A DNA stretch of 64,000 nucleotides, from assembly GCA_024506175.1 (NCBI GenBank), contig JAMBEQ010000266.1, positions 1 through 64,000 of the forward strand, written 5' to 3'. This document shows, one piece after another, positions 7,800 to 14,662 of this stretch. Made by a program: the position numbers and the translations under genes. A model generated the notes under the pieces. It was given only the letters and a program-made list of their open reading frames with translations, was not told the origin of the DNA and made no database searches. The number at the start of each line of letters is the position of its first letter. Positions within the stretch are counted from its first letter, which is position 1. The DNA is from Methylocystis sp. (GTDB taxonomy: Bacteria > Pseudomonadota > Alphaproteobacteria > Rhizobiales > Beijerinckiaceae).

Positions 7800-8492
7800 A
7801 TGGCGAAGTTCTACGTGGTCAACACCATCACGATCGGCACGCAGAAGTTCTTCGCCGGTCAGCTCATCGACGACTCGCTCATCGACACGACGAACTTCGC
7901 CGCTGCCGGGCTCCTGCTCTGGCCCGACGACTCGCTCGGGGCGCACGTCGTCTCGGACGCAGGCGCTCGCGCGCAGGCGGCGCGGCTCCGCGGCGCGAAC
8001 GAAGCCGAGCTGGACAGCATCATGCAGACGGCGGTGCAGAGCGTCCAGAAGAGCGAGGACACCGCGCAGGACGCGAGCGGCGTCAGTGCGGCGACGGCGC
8101 TCGCCGCGATCCTCGTGCACCTGACGATCGACGTCCCGCTCGCGACGCTGCAGGCGAAGACGAGCGGCACCGCGTTCAACATCGGCGCGGCGCTCCCCGC
8201 GAACGCGCGCGTGCTCGCGACCGAAACCGAGGTCGTGCAGGCGCTCGCGGGCGGCACGACGAGCGCGGCGACGGCGAAGCTCGGCTCGGCGACCGACTCG
8301 GGCGACGATTCGCTCATGGGCGCGGTCGACGTCTTCACGGCGACGGGCATCCTCAGCAAAGCGGGCTCGGACCCGTACCAGTCGCGCGGCGCGCAGCAGC
8401 TCAAGATGAAGGTCACGCTCACGGGTGACGTGATGGCGAACCTCACCGCCGGGCACCTGAAGCAGCACGTCTACTACAGCGTGCTCGCGTAG
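7800..8492 (+). CDS. Virion protein sharing an N-terminal module with the preceding gene
   Basis: 230 aa. The N-terminus MAKFYVVNTITIGTQKFF..AGQLIDDSLIDTTNF aligns with the upstream 371-aa protein, then diverges. The body is Ala/Thr-rich. The C-terminal 60 residues (FTATGILSKAG ... GDVMANLTAGHLKQHVYYSVLA) are beta-like, as in phage spike or decoration proteins. A Shine-Dalgarno-like ACGAGG lies upstream. Likely the partner of the fibre. Confidence 0.55.
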   Translation: MAKFYVVNTITIGTQKFFAGQLIDDSLIDTTNFAAAGLLLWPDDSLGAHVVSDAGARAQAARLRGANEAELDSIMQTAVQSVQKSEDTAQDASGVSAATALAAILVHLTIDVPLATLQAKTSGTAFNIGAALPANARVLATETEVVQALAGGTTSAATAKLGSATDSGDDSLMGAVDVFTATGILSKAGSDPYQSRGAQQLKMKVTLTGDVMANLTAGHLKQHVYYSVLA

Positions 8493-8545
8493 CGCGCGCT
8501 TTCCCCCTAGCGCACCTGCCGCACTTCTGACATCTTCTGCGAGGG

Positions 8546-9031
8546 ATGGCAGCAGCGGTGTCGGTGGGCGGGGCGTCGGGCTCCGGGCTTCTCGATTGGG
8601 CGCACGCCAGCGAGACGGCCGAGAAGCGTGCGAGCTGGCGGCTCAAGTCGCTCCTCAAGGGCGAACGCGACGGGACGGTCAGGCACCCGTTCCCCGTCAC
8701 CGACCGAGAGCAGTACCTCAAAGACATCAAGGGCAAGAACATCCCGAAGCGCGTCGACGAAGCTCCGATCGAGAGCGTTCCGCTCGCCGAGCTTCACGGC
8801 ATCCAGCGCTCGGTCAACGTCGAGCGGCTCGCGCAGCACCTCGAAGACGAGGATCTCGTGCCCGAGGGCAAGCGCTCGCCGAACGCCGGCATGCTCGTCG
8901 ACCTCCCCGTCGTCGTGAAGATGAACGGCAAGGACTACCTGCACGACGGGCATCACCGCGCCACGGCGGCATGGGTGCGGGGCGAGCGCGCGATTGGCGC
9001 GCGCGTTGTGGATCTCGACAAGCAGGGGTGA
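8546..9031 (+). CDS. ParB-like nuclease/NTPase-fold protein, 161 aa
   Basis: The second half carries LPVVVKMNGKDYLHDGHHRATAAWVRG, with DGHHR at residues 134-138. This is the signature of the ParB/sulfiredoxin superfamily. Such domains occur in phage nucleases and regulators that bind DNA and/or nucleotide. The N-terminal 80 residues are unknown. The ATG lies 53 nt after the previous stop, with a GAGGG ribosome-binding-site-like stretch. Confidence 0.65.
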   Translation: MAAAVSVGGASGSGLLDWAHASETAEKRASWRLKSLLKGERDGTVRHPFPVTDREQYLKDIKGKNIPKRVDEAPIESVPLAELHGIQRSVNVERLAQHLEDEDLVPEGKRSPNAGMLVDLPVVVKMNGKDYLHDGHHRATAAWVRGERAIGARVVDLDKQG

Positions 9032-9035
9032 ACCG

Positions 9036-9398
9036 ATGGCTGATCCGGAGACGAGGGAAGCGTACGAGGAGCGGTTCGCGGCGAACCAACGCGTGTCGGG
9101 GCAGTTCATCGACACGCGCACGCACTTCCCGTGTCCGTTCTGCGCCGCGCCTGACTGGTTCGCGCCGCGCATCATCGAACTCGAAACGAAGGGTCAGGGC
9201 GAGCACATCTGCAGCGAGTGCGGGCGCGGCGCGCGCTTCGTCTTCGATCGCGACGGAGCGAACGTGACGATTCGCATGGTGCAGACGCGCGGCGACGATC
9301 CGCCCGAGTACCTTCGCGGCATGATCTCGCGCGACGAGAGCACCGCGCCGATCATCGGCGGCGTCACCGGGCTCTTGCCGAAGGAGCCGAAGCGATGA
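9036..9398 (+). CDS. Zinc-ribbon protein, 120 aa
   Basis: Cys pairs PCPFCAAP and CSECGRG form a zinc ribbon, while the C-terminal 50 residues are acidic. It starts a few bases after the ParB-like gene, and its stop overlaps the next ATG (ATGA). Position next to the dCMP deaminase suggests part of the same nucleotide-metabolism/accessory operon. Confidence 0.65.
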   Translation: MADPETREAYEERFAANQRVSGQFIDTRTHFPCPFCAAPDWFAPRIIELETKGQGEHICSECGRGARFVFDRDGANVTIRMVQTRGDDPPEYLRGMISRDESTAPIIGGVTGLLPKEPKR

Positions 9399-9883
9399 GC
9401 GAGAGAAAGAGCTGGCACGCGTACTTCATCGGGATCGCGCACGAGGTCGCGTCGCGATCGACGTGCGACCGCAAGCACGTCGGCTGCGTGCTCGTACTCG
9501 ACAAGCGGATCATCTCGACGGGCTACAACGGCAGCATCCCGGGCGCGGACCACTGCGACGTCGTCGGGCACGACCTCGTGCAGTCGGTCGGCAAGGATGG
9601 CAAGCTCGCGCCGAACTGCGTGCGCACCGTCCACGCCGAAGTGAACGCCGTCGCGCAGGCTGCGCGCTCGGGCATCGCCACGCGCGGATCGATCGCGTAC
9701 ACGAACACGTTCCCGTGCTGGCCCTGCTTCAAGGTGCTCGCGAGCGCGGGCGTCGCGCTCATCGTCTACGACGACACCTACCGACCCGACGAGCGCGTCA
9801 TCGCGGCAGCGAAGAAGGCGAACATGCTGCTCCTCGGACCCGACGACTGGAACAAGCAGAGCGACGCGCCCGCGGGCGTGTGA
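9395..9883 (+). CDS. dCMP deaminase (ComE/zinc-dependent cytidine-deaminase family)
   Basis: 162 aa. The zinc site is clear: HAEVNAV (H80, E82) and PCWPC (C108, C111), the canonical HAE...PCxxC of deoxycytidylate deaminases. TCDRKHVGCVLV and STGYNGSIPGADHC are the substrate-site segments typical of this family. It would make dUMP from dCMP, supplying dTTP synthesis for phage replication. No thymidylate synthase is seen in this window. Confidence 0.85.
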   Translation: MSERKSWHAYFIGIAHEVASRSTCDRKHVGCVLVLDKRIISTGYNGSIPGADHCDVVGHDLVQSVGKDGKLAPNCVRTVHAEVNAVAQAARSGIATRGSIAYTNTFPCWPCFKVLASAGVALIVYDDTYRPDERVIAAAKKANMLLLGPDDWNKQSDAPAGV

Positions 9884-9889
9884 TACAGG
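9881..9889 (+). promoter_or_regulatory. Extended -10-like box overlapping a stop codon
   Basis: TGaTAcagg. The TGA is the dCMP deaminase stop, and TA to ATG 9896 spacing is 10 nt. Confidence 0.4.
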
Positions 9890-9895
9890 GCAGCG

Positions 9896-10423
9896 ATGGG
9901 TCACGGACGCCACATCAAGATCGTGGGCTACGGAGCGACGTCGCTCCTCGGGTCGGTCGACGTCGTGCGCGACTTCCTCATCTCGCTCGTGCACAAGCTC
10001 GGGATGCGCCCGCTCGGGCTTCCGCAGATGCACGACGTCGCGATCGACCTCTCGAAGATGAATGTCGAGCCGTTCGAGGACGAGGGCGGTGTCACCGGCA
10101 CTGTCGTGCTCTCGACGAGCCACTGCTCGATCCACACGTGGCCGGCGCGAGAGAAGCCGCTCTTCGTGCTCGACGTCTACTCGTGCCGCGACTTCAACGC
10201 CGTCGAGGTTGCCGACCACGCGAGCGAGCGGCTCGGTGCGTTCGCCTACCACGCGACCGATCTCTCGCTCTCGCTTCGCGCGCCCGACGACGTCGGCGCT
10301 CCGATCGCGTGGGGCATCATCTCGACCGAGGAGCCGCTCGGCAGGCCACCGACGAAGACGAACCCCTTCCCGCCCCCGAGCACCGAGGACGAACTCGATC
10401 TCGACGAGTTCACGAAGGACTGA
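9896..10423 (+). CDS. speH: S-adenosylmethionine decarboxylase-like proenzyme
   Basis: 175 aa. The central TSHCSIHTWP and LFVLDVYSCRDF match the bacterial/archaeal class 1 proenzyme (Thermotoga SpeH type). The autocleaved Ser would be S75, the acid/base His H80 and the Cys C97, all in order. AdoMetDC makes decarboxylated SAM for spermidine synthesis. The C-terminal tail (TKTNPFPPPSTEDELDLDEF) is acidic and extra. No aminopropyltransferase neighbour is seen. The spermidine product could neutralise phage DNA charge. Confidence 0.75.
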   Translation: MGHGRHIKIVGYGATSLLGSVDVVRDFLISLVHKLGMRPLGLPQMHDVAIDLSKMNVEPFEDEGGVTGTVVLSTSHCSIHTWPAREKPLFVLDVYSCRDFNAVEVADHASERLGAFAYHATDLSLSLRAPDDVGAPIAWGIISTEEPLGRPPTKTNPFPPPSTEDELDLDEFTKD

Positions 10424-10441
10424 GTCAAGACGTCTTTACTG
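10422..10441 (+). promoter_or_regulatory. Operator-like near-palindrome, copy 1
   Basis: GAGTCAAGACGTCTTTACTG, two mismatches from the perfect 20-bp palindrome seen at 50191 and 61662. It begins at the end of the decarboxylase gene and lies 23 nt before ATG 10465. Confidence 0.5.
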
Positions 10442-10464
10442 CCCGAGGCGGCATCGGATCGGGC

Positions 10465-10875
10465 ATGTGGATCTTCCTGAAGCACGGGTTCATCTCGGTC
10501 GTCGTCAATCGCAGCGACCCCACGCATCTGGTCGTGCGCGCGCGGACGCGGAGGCCGCTCGAATACATCCGCCGCGCGATCATGGATCGAGGCGGCGACA
10601 CCGTCGCGCTCCGCATCGTCGAGACGCCGGCAGCCGACTACCACTACCGCATCGAGCTGAATCGGGACGAGTTCGCGAAGGCGCTCACTGGCTACATCTG
10701 GGATTGCCTCACCTACCCCAACTTCAAGGGCGAGGTCGACGCGCAAGCGGACCGAAACCCGCGAGACGCCGGGCAAACCAAGCGCTACGCGGCGCTCCTG
10801 CACCGCGTGTGGTTCGATGTGCACTCGGCGCTCGACGAGCGCATGCGTGGGAAAAAAGTCTTGAGCACTCCTTGA
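10465..10875 (+). CDS. Conserved-looking hypothetical protein, 136 aa
   Basis: Begins MWIFLKHGFISVVVN, a start seen in many small bacterial and phage proteins of unknown function. The rest is a mixed alpha/beta domain with a central YHYRIELNRDEFAKAL helix. The C-terminus overlaps with an A-tract/GTCTTG regulatory element. No catalytic residues stand out. Confidence 0.65.
   Translation: MWIFLKHGFISVVVNRSDPTHLVVRARTRRPLEYIRRAIMDRGGDTVALRIVETPAADYHYRIELNRDEFAKALTGYIWDCLTYPNFKGEVDAQADRNPRDAGQTKRYAALLHRVWFDVHSALDERMRGKKVLSTP
10851..10868 (+). promoter_or_regulatory. A-tract/GTCTTG element, divergent copy
   Basis: gaaaaaagtcttgagcac resembles the 19-mer at 11718, 13105 and 63125 with a few substitutions. 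It lies at the end of a coding region, upstream of the matrixin gene. Confidence 0.35.
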
Positions 10876-10899
10876 CGCCGCGCGCGGAGGCGCAATCCT
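10872..10899 (+). promoter_or_regulatory. Candidate promoter of the matrixin gene
   Basis: TTGACG (10872), 16-nt spacer, AATCCT (10894-10899), 7 nt to ATG 10907. A near-consensus -35 with leaderless geometry. Confidence 0.4.
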
Positions 10900-10906
10900 C
10901 GTCAGC

Positions 10907-11545
10907 ATGGGACGAGGAACGATCGGGGTCATCATCGCGGGCGCGCTGGCGCTCATGGGCTGCGCAGGCGCCGTGCAGCCGAAGAACGACGTCGTGCGGC
11001 TCGACGAGGCTCCCGCGCAGGCGCCTGCTCCCACGCGTCCAGCTCGCGCGGAGGCGCACCCGCTGCTCGTCAGTCGGAGCATCACCGTCACGCTCGACGA
11101 GCAGATCACGGGCAAGGACGCTCTCGCGATCTTCCGGGCGCTCGCCGAGTGGGAGGCGCGCGCGGGCCTGCACTTCGAGGTGCGGAGCGGCGACGTCGCG
11201 CGCGAGCCCGAGCCGGGCGAGTTCGTCGTGCGATGGGGCGGCGGGCCGAACGCACCGGGCTACGCGGCGTGGGGCGCGGCGCGCGTCGGCGACGAGGTCG
11301 AGCGCAAGGCGATCGTGTGGCTGCAGACGGACGCGCTTTGGTGCGACGGCACGAGCCAACCGACCGTCGAGGACGGCGACTGCGACTTCGACTGGCTGCG
11401 GCGGATCGCGCTGCACGAGTTCGGGCACGCGCTCGGGCTCGATCACTCGACCGACCCGAACGACATCATGTGGCCGAGCGCGGACGCCGAGCACCTCACG
11501 GACAACGACGTCGCGCGCGAGCTGGCGTACGTTCCGCCGACCTAG
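10907..11545 (+). CDS. Matrixin-type metalloprotease lipoprotein
   Basis: 212 aa. A lipoprotein signal (ALALMGC, lipobox Cys19) is followed by a Pro/Ala linker and a zinc-protease domain. The metzincin motif HEFGHALGLDH is at residues 170-180 (H170, E171, H174, H180) and the Met-turn IMWP at about 187-190. It would be an envelope-anchored protease facing the periplasm. No clear inhibitory pro-domain is seen. It is an unusual cargo for a phage and resembles host genes of myxobacteria, so horizontal acquisition is likely. Confidence 0.85.
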   Translation: MGRGTIGVIIAGALALMGCAGAVQPKNDVVRLDEAPAQAPAPTRPARAEAHPLLVSRSITVTLDEQITGKDALAIFRALAEWEARAGLHFEVRSGDVAREPEPGEFVVRWGGGPNAPGYAAWGAARVGDEVERKAIVWLQTDALWCDGTSQPTVEDGDCDFDWLRRIALHEFGHALGLDHSTDPNDIMWPSADAEHLTDNDVARELAYVPPT

Positions 11546-11638
11546 CTGTCAGAACCGGGCGCTCGCGCGCGTCTGGTAGGGCATGAAGTGGCGAAGGCGC
11601 CCGCGGGACGACAGAATACGCGGCATCGGTCCACGGCG

Positions 11639-11716
11639 GTGAGGGCAGAGGTCGCGCTAGGGCTGTTCGTGGCGTTCGTGCTCGTTACCGCCGCTCTTCT
11701 CACGACTTGCGGATAG
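11639..11716 (+). CDS. Possible 25-aa lipopeptide/leader
   Basis: A very short open frame (GTG start) giving one hydrophobic segment ending LLTTCG, which reads like a signal with a lipobox Cys near its end. It overlaps by GTGA a 19-codon open frame starting at ATG 11583. There is no strong Shine-Dalgarno. The only support is the good signal-like composition. It may be spurious. Confidence 0.2.
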   Translation: MRAEVALGLFVAFVLVTAALLTTCG

Positions 11717-11717
11717 T

Positions 11718-11736
11718 CGAAAAAAAGTCTTGCGCA
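11718..11736 (+). promoter_or_regulatory. A-tract element (exact 19-mer, copy 1)
   Basis: CGAAAAAAAGTCTTGCGCA, identical at 13105 and as reverse complement at 63125. It contains the -35 TTGCGC of the promoter at 11730. Confidence 0.6.
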
Positions 11737-11758
11737 TTCGGATCGACGGAGCTACCTT
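11730..11758 (+). promoter_or_regulatory. Promoter, -35 TTGCGC / -10 TACCTT
   Basis: TTGCGC (11730-11735), 17-nt spacer, TACCTT (11753-11758). The predicted start is near 11765, giving a 39-nt leader to ATG 11804. The same architecture is seen at 13117. Confidence 0.65.
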
Positions 11759-11803
11759 GTGATCGTGGTCGCGAGGAGCGGCCCGACGCGAGGAGCGACG
11801 ACC

Positions 11804-12073
11804 ATGGCGAAGGCGAGCAAGAAGACGACGAAGACGACGAAGACGGCGGATCGCGTGACGTTCGAGTTCGCGACCACGGGCCGCGACGGCGCGTGGAACT
11901 TCATGAAGCTCTGCGACGGCGTGAAGATCGCGGCGGGCTACCCGACGCTCCGCGCGCCGTACACGGTCACGGTGCTCGTCTCGACGTGGTGCGAGCGCGA
12001 GGTCGTCGATGCGTTCGCGGTCGGCACGGGCGGCGTCTGCGTCGGCTACGAGTTCGGAAAGGCGGTGGCGTGA
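11804..12073 (+). CDS. Hypothetical basic protein, 89 aa
   Basis: Begins MAKASKKTTKTTKTADRV, a basic tail, then a small beta-rich domain with TGRDGAWNFMKLC. I chose ATG 11804 because GAGGAG lies 9 nt upstream, although an in-frame GTG at 11765 coincides with the predicted transcription start. It is the first gene of the 11.8-13.1 kb operon and its stop overlaps the next ATG. Unknown. Confidence 0.65.
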   Translation: MAKASKKTTKTTKTADRVTFEFATTGRDGAWNFMKLCDGVKIAAGYPTLRAPYTVTVLVSTWCEREVVDAFAVGTGGVCVGYEFGKAVA

Positions 12074-12501
12074 TGGGCGCCACGACGACGATCCACGTGC
12101 TCTACAGACAGCGCGCGATCCAGGGGCTTCTTCGGAGCGACGCGGGCTACAAGCACGTCGCGAGCGTCTTCAGCACGGACGCGGACGAGGCGTGCACGTG
12201 CGTCGACGACGTCTGGCGCATGATGAACACCGTCGACGGCTCGGCGATCGAGATCCCGCGCCAGATCCGCAACCGCTCGATGATGGTCGGCGACATCGCG
12301 ATCGTCGAGCAGAGCGGCACGCGCCGCGTCTTCGAGTGCGCGGCATGCGGCTGGGAAGAGCTGAGCGACGCGCGCGCCCGCTCGATGATCGCGCGCATCT
12401 CGCTCATCGCTCCGCACTTCGACGTGCACGGCGTCGAGGAGACGGCGGGCGCGCGGCTCTCGCGCATGATCGACGCGAACCTCGCGGAGCGCGGCCAATG
12501 A
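12073..12501 (+). CDS. Hypothetical Cys-containing protein, 142 aa
   Basis: Coupled to its upstream neighbour (TGATG) and overlapping the next ATG (ATGA). CECAACGW-type Cys motifs (ACTCVDD and ECAACGW) are possible zinc ligands. No recognised family. Confidence 0.65.
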   Translation: MGATTTIHVLYRQRAIQGLLRSDAGYKHVASVFSTDADEACTCVDDVWRMMNTVDGSAIEIPRQIRNRSMMVGDIAIVEQSGTRRVFECAACGWEELSDARARSMIARISLIAPHFDVHGVEETAGARLSRMIDANLAERGQ

Positions 12502-13082
12502 GCGCGCGCGATCAGCTCTTCGGGCTCAGCGTCGCGCCGATGGGCGTCACCGAGATCGACCTCGGTGGCCGCATCGCGAGCATCCAGTGGCGCCCGTGGG
12601 GCAGCTCCTACGGCTCGCGCACGCGCGATTGGACGCCCGAGCTGGGCAAGGCGGCGAAGGCGCGCGCCGTCGAAGCCGAGCGCATCATCAAGCGCTGCTC
12701 GGTCGCAGTGCTCGACGAGTGGCTCGCCGTCCACGGGCAGCCGAAGCCGTTCCCGTTCCGCGGTCGCGGAGGCGTCAAGCGCGCGTACGTGTGCGCGACC
12801 ATGATCGCGCTCCACGATGCGTGGTTCCCGCGCGAGTTCGTCAACGCCGCGCCGAACTGGTTCCGCTGCTCGTGCGGGCACGAGGGCCCGGCGGTGCTCG
12901 ACGGCGTCGTCGTGCGCTGCGGGAACCCGAGCTGCACCAAGCCGAGCTACGCGCTCACGCTCGCCGATCTTCCCGACTGCGACTGCGGCACCGGCAAGAT
13001 CGACCCGAGCTGCGGCGCGAGCCTCTGCCGGGCCTGCTTCGAGAGCTGCGAACCCGCGTCTGCAGCGGGTTTCGACGGCTGA
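12498..13082 (+). CDS. Cys-rich zinc-finger-like protein, 194 aa
   Basis: The N-terminal ~100 residues are unknown. The C-terminal half has two Cys clusters: RCSCGHEG...VRCGNPSC, and DCDCGTG...SCGASLCRACFESC. Such spacing suggests two zinc-binding treble clefs. It starts inside an ATGA overlap. Possibly a nucleic-acid or protein-interaction factor in host takeover. Confidence 0.65.
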   Translation: MSARDQLFGLSVAPMGVTEIDLGGRIASIQWRPWGSSYGSRTRDWTPELGKAAKARAVEAERIIKRCSVAVLDEWLAVHGQPKPFPFRGRGGVKRAYVCATMIALHDAWFPREFVNAAPNWFRCSCGHEGPAVLDGVVVRCGNPSCTKPSYALTLADLPDCDCGTGKIDPSCGASLCRACFESCEPASAAGFDG

Positions 13083-13104
13083 CGCAGAGCGTCGGTCGAT
13101 TCCT

Positions 13105-13123
13105 CGAAAAAAAGTCTTGCGCA
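13105..13123 (+). promoter_or_regulatory. A-tract element (exact 19-mer, copy 2)
   Basis: Same 19 bases as at 11718, again overlapping a -35 hexamer TTGCGC. Confidence 0.6.
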
Positions 13124-13145
13124 CTGACCGGGCGCGAGCTACTGT
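13117..13145 (+). promoter_or_regulatory. Promoter, -35 TTGCGC / -10 TACTGT
   Basis: TTGCGC (13117-13122), 17-nt spacer, TACTGT (13140-13145). The predicted start lies near 13152, giving a 39-nt leader to ATG 13191, the same as at 11730. Confidence 0.65.
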
Positions 13146-13190
13146 CTCATTGTGGCCGGGAGGACCGGGCACGAAGCGGAGGACGCGGAC

Positions 13191-13334
13191 ATGAAGACGG
13201 GCTGGCTGCGGTACGAGGTTCTGAGCGCGACGGGCGAGTTCCTCGCCGTCTACCACTGCGGCGACCGCGACCTCGCGGATGCGTACGCGGCGCAGGTCGG
13301 CGGCACGGTCGTCGACCTCTGGGGGTCGAAGTGA
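13191..13334 (+). CDS. Small hypothetical protein, 47 aa
   Basis: MKTGWLRYEVLSATGEFL... GDRDLADAYAAQVGG. An excellent GGAGG lies 8-12 nt upstream of ATG 13191. An in-frame GTG exists at the predicted transcription start 13152. The gene leads a run of very short genes. No function. Confidence 0.55.
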   Translation: MKTGWLRYEVLSATGEFLAVYHCGDRDLADAYAAQVGGTVVDLWGSK

Positions 13335-13456
13335 GCCGCGTCGTCGTTCTCCCGAGCCCGGCGGGCTCCGGGCTCGCGGTGTTCTTCGACGTGCGCGGGC
13401 TCGTCGAGGCGATCGCGGTGAAGGAGCAGAAGGCGAAGAAGGGCGGTGCACGATGA
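13331..13456 (+). CDS. Small hypothetical protein, 41 aa
   Basis: Starts with GTG in a GTGA overlap and ends in ATGA. Sequence MSRVVVLPSPAGSGLAVFFDV then a charged helix. Only the gene-to-gene coupling supports it. Confidence 0.45.
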   Translation: MSRVVVLPSPAGSGLAVFFDVRGLVEAIAVKEQKAKKGGAR

Positions 13457-13632
13457 GCGGCTGGTACGAGTACGCCGACGAGATGGCCGCGCGCGAGACG
13501 CGCGGGCAGCGGCAGGTCACCTTCGCCGAGTGGTCGGCGGACGCGGCGCGCGCCGCGGAGGCGCGGGACGAGGCAGAGCGGCGCCGCTTCGCGGCATCGG
13601 AGGAGGACGGCGATGTCGACATCAGCTTCTAG
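13453..13632 (+). CDS. Small hypothetical protein, 59 aa
   Basis: Acidic/charged helical protein (MSGWYEYADEMAARETRG...), overlapping both neighbours, ending DGDVDISF. Unknown. Confidence 0.5.
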   Translation: MSGWYEYADEMAARETRGQRQVTFAEWSADAARAAEARDEAERRRFAASEEDGDVDISF

Positions 13633-13813
13633 TACGCGCGCGGTGCTCGTCGAGCGGCTGCGCAAGGCGGTGTTCTCCGCCGCGACGCTCATCCAGAACG
13701 ACGAAGAGGTCGGCGAGGAGACGGGCGACTTCGTCGAGAGCGATCTCCGCATCGCGACCGAGGCGCTCGCCGAGCTGGCGCGCTACGACGCGATCCACGG
13801 GGCGCGGCGATGA
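13613..13813 (+). CDS. Small hypothetical protein, 66 aa
   Basis: The ATG at 13613 has AGGAGGACGG just upstream, inside the end of the previous gene. Helical protein (VERLRKAVFSAATLIQN) ending AIHGARR. Overlaps the next ATG. Unknown. Confidence 0.55.
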   Translation: MSTSASSTRAVLVERLRKAVFSAATLIQNDEEVGEETGDFVESDLRIATEALAELARYDAIHGARR

Positions 13814-14052
13814 CCGAGCCGCTCAAGGAGGCGAAGGACGTGCAGCACGCGGGCGAGATCCGCCCGCTCGAACGGCGTCCGCTCGAAGCGCTCGTCATCT
13901 TCGAGCAGTGGCGCCACTCGCGCCCGCGCAGCGAGTGGATTCCGCTCCGCATGCGCTACGAGCACCACCGCGCGTCGCATGGCGTGCGTGAGGCGATCCA
14001 GTGCGTGATCGACGAGCTGTCGGCGAGCGACGACGAGGAAGCGAAGCGATGA
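13810..14052 (+). CDS. Small hypothetical protein, 80 aa
   Basis: Starts in an ATGA overlap and ends in ATGA. Basic N-half and helical C-half ending SASDDEEAKR. Aromatic/Arg cluster WRHSRPRSEWIP. Unknown. Confidence 0.55.
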   Translation: MTEPLKEAKDVQHAGEIRPLERRPLEALVIFEQWRHSRPRSEWIPLRMRYEHHRASHGVREAIQCVIDELSASDDEEAKR

Positions 14053-14282
14053 CGACGAACGGGCGCCCACGCGCCGTCGAAGATGTCGAGCAGTTCTGGA
14101 TCGAGCCTCCGCTGTTCCGCTCGTCGCGCTGCGAGTGGTGGGTCAAGAAGATCGAGGCGGGCTGGCGACCGAACAGGCGCATCAGCATGATGGGCTACTA
14201 CGAGAGTGCGCGCTTCTTCGGCGTCTTCATCTGGGAGTACCTGCACGTGATCGCACCGATGTTGGAAGCGAGGAGAGTATGA
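14049..14282 (+). CDS. Small hypothetical protein, 77 aa
   Basis: Aromatic-rich (EQFWIEPPLF, WWVKK, YYESARFFGVFIWEYLHVIAPM). Could be membrane-proximal, but no clean transmembrane helix. ATGA overlaps at both ends. Unknown. Confidence 0.55.
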   Translation: MTTNGRPRAVEDVEQFWIEPPLFRSSRCEWWVKKIEAGWRPNRRISMMGYYESARFFGVFIWEYLHVIAPMLEARRV

Positions 14283-14662
14283 GCGTCACGTTCTACGGCA
14301 AGAGCGGCTCGGGCACGATGACGACCTATCTGCACCTCGGCTACGAGCACCCCGCGCACCTCAACTTCAACAACGGCAACGCGCGCGCGGTGCTCGGGTT
14401 GCTCGGGCTCCCGAACGACGAGTGCCTCATGGGCGAGTGCACGATGCCCGAGGCGCGTCGTGCGATCATGCAGGCGAAGGCGCGCTTCGAGCGGCGTGCT
14501 CCCGAGCACACGCGTGAGAGCTACGAGGAGAAGCGACCGGGGCGCGCTCGCGTCATCAGCGGCGGGCTCGACGAGGAAGGGCTTCGCTCGCGCATCGAGC
14601 GCTTCGAGGAGTTCGTCGACACGATGGCGCGCATGGGCGCGGAGACGCTCTACTGGTCATGA
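14279..14662 (+). CDS. Hypothetical protein, 127 aa
   Basis: Mixed fold (MSVTFYGKSGSGTMTTYLHLGYEHPAHLNFNNGNARAVL at the start), a central helix MPEARRAIMQAKARF, and a helical end. Coupled to its neighbours by ATGA overlaps. GKSGSGTM resembles a P-loop-like turn but lacks the GKT/S consensus, so no ATPase is claimed. Confidence 0.55.
   Translation: MSVTFYGKSGSGTMTTYLHLGYEHPAHLNFNNGNARAVLGLLGLPNDECLMGECTMPEARRAIMQAKARFERRAPEHTRESYEEKRPGRARVISGGLDEEGLRSRIERFEEFVDTMARMGAETLYWS

Noticed and set aside
11583-11642. 19-codon open frame ATG 11583
   Set aside because: Very basic and short with no ribosome-binding site; most likely spurious, although it overlaps the possible 25-aa lipopeptide.
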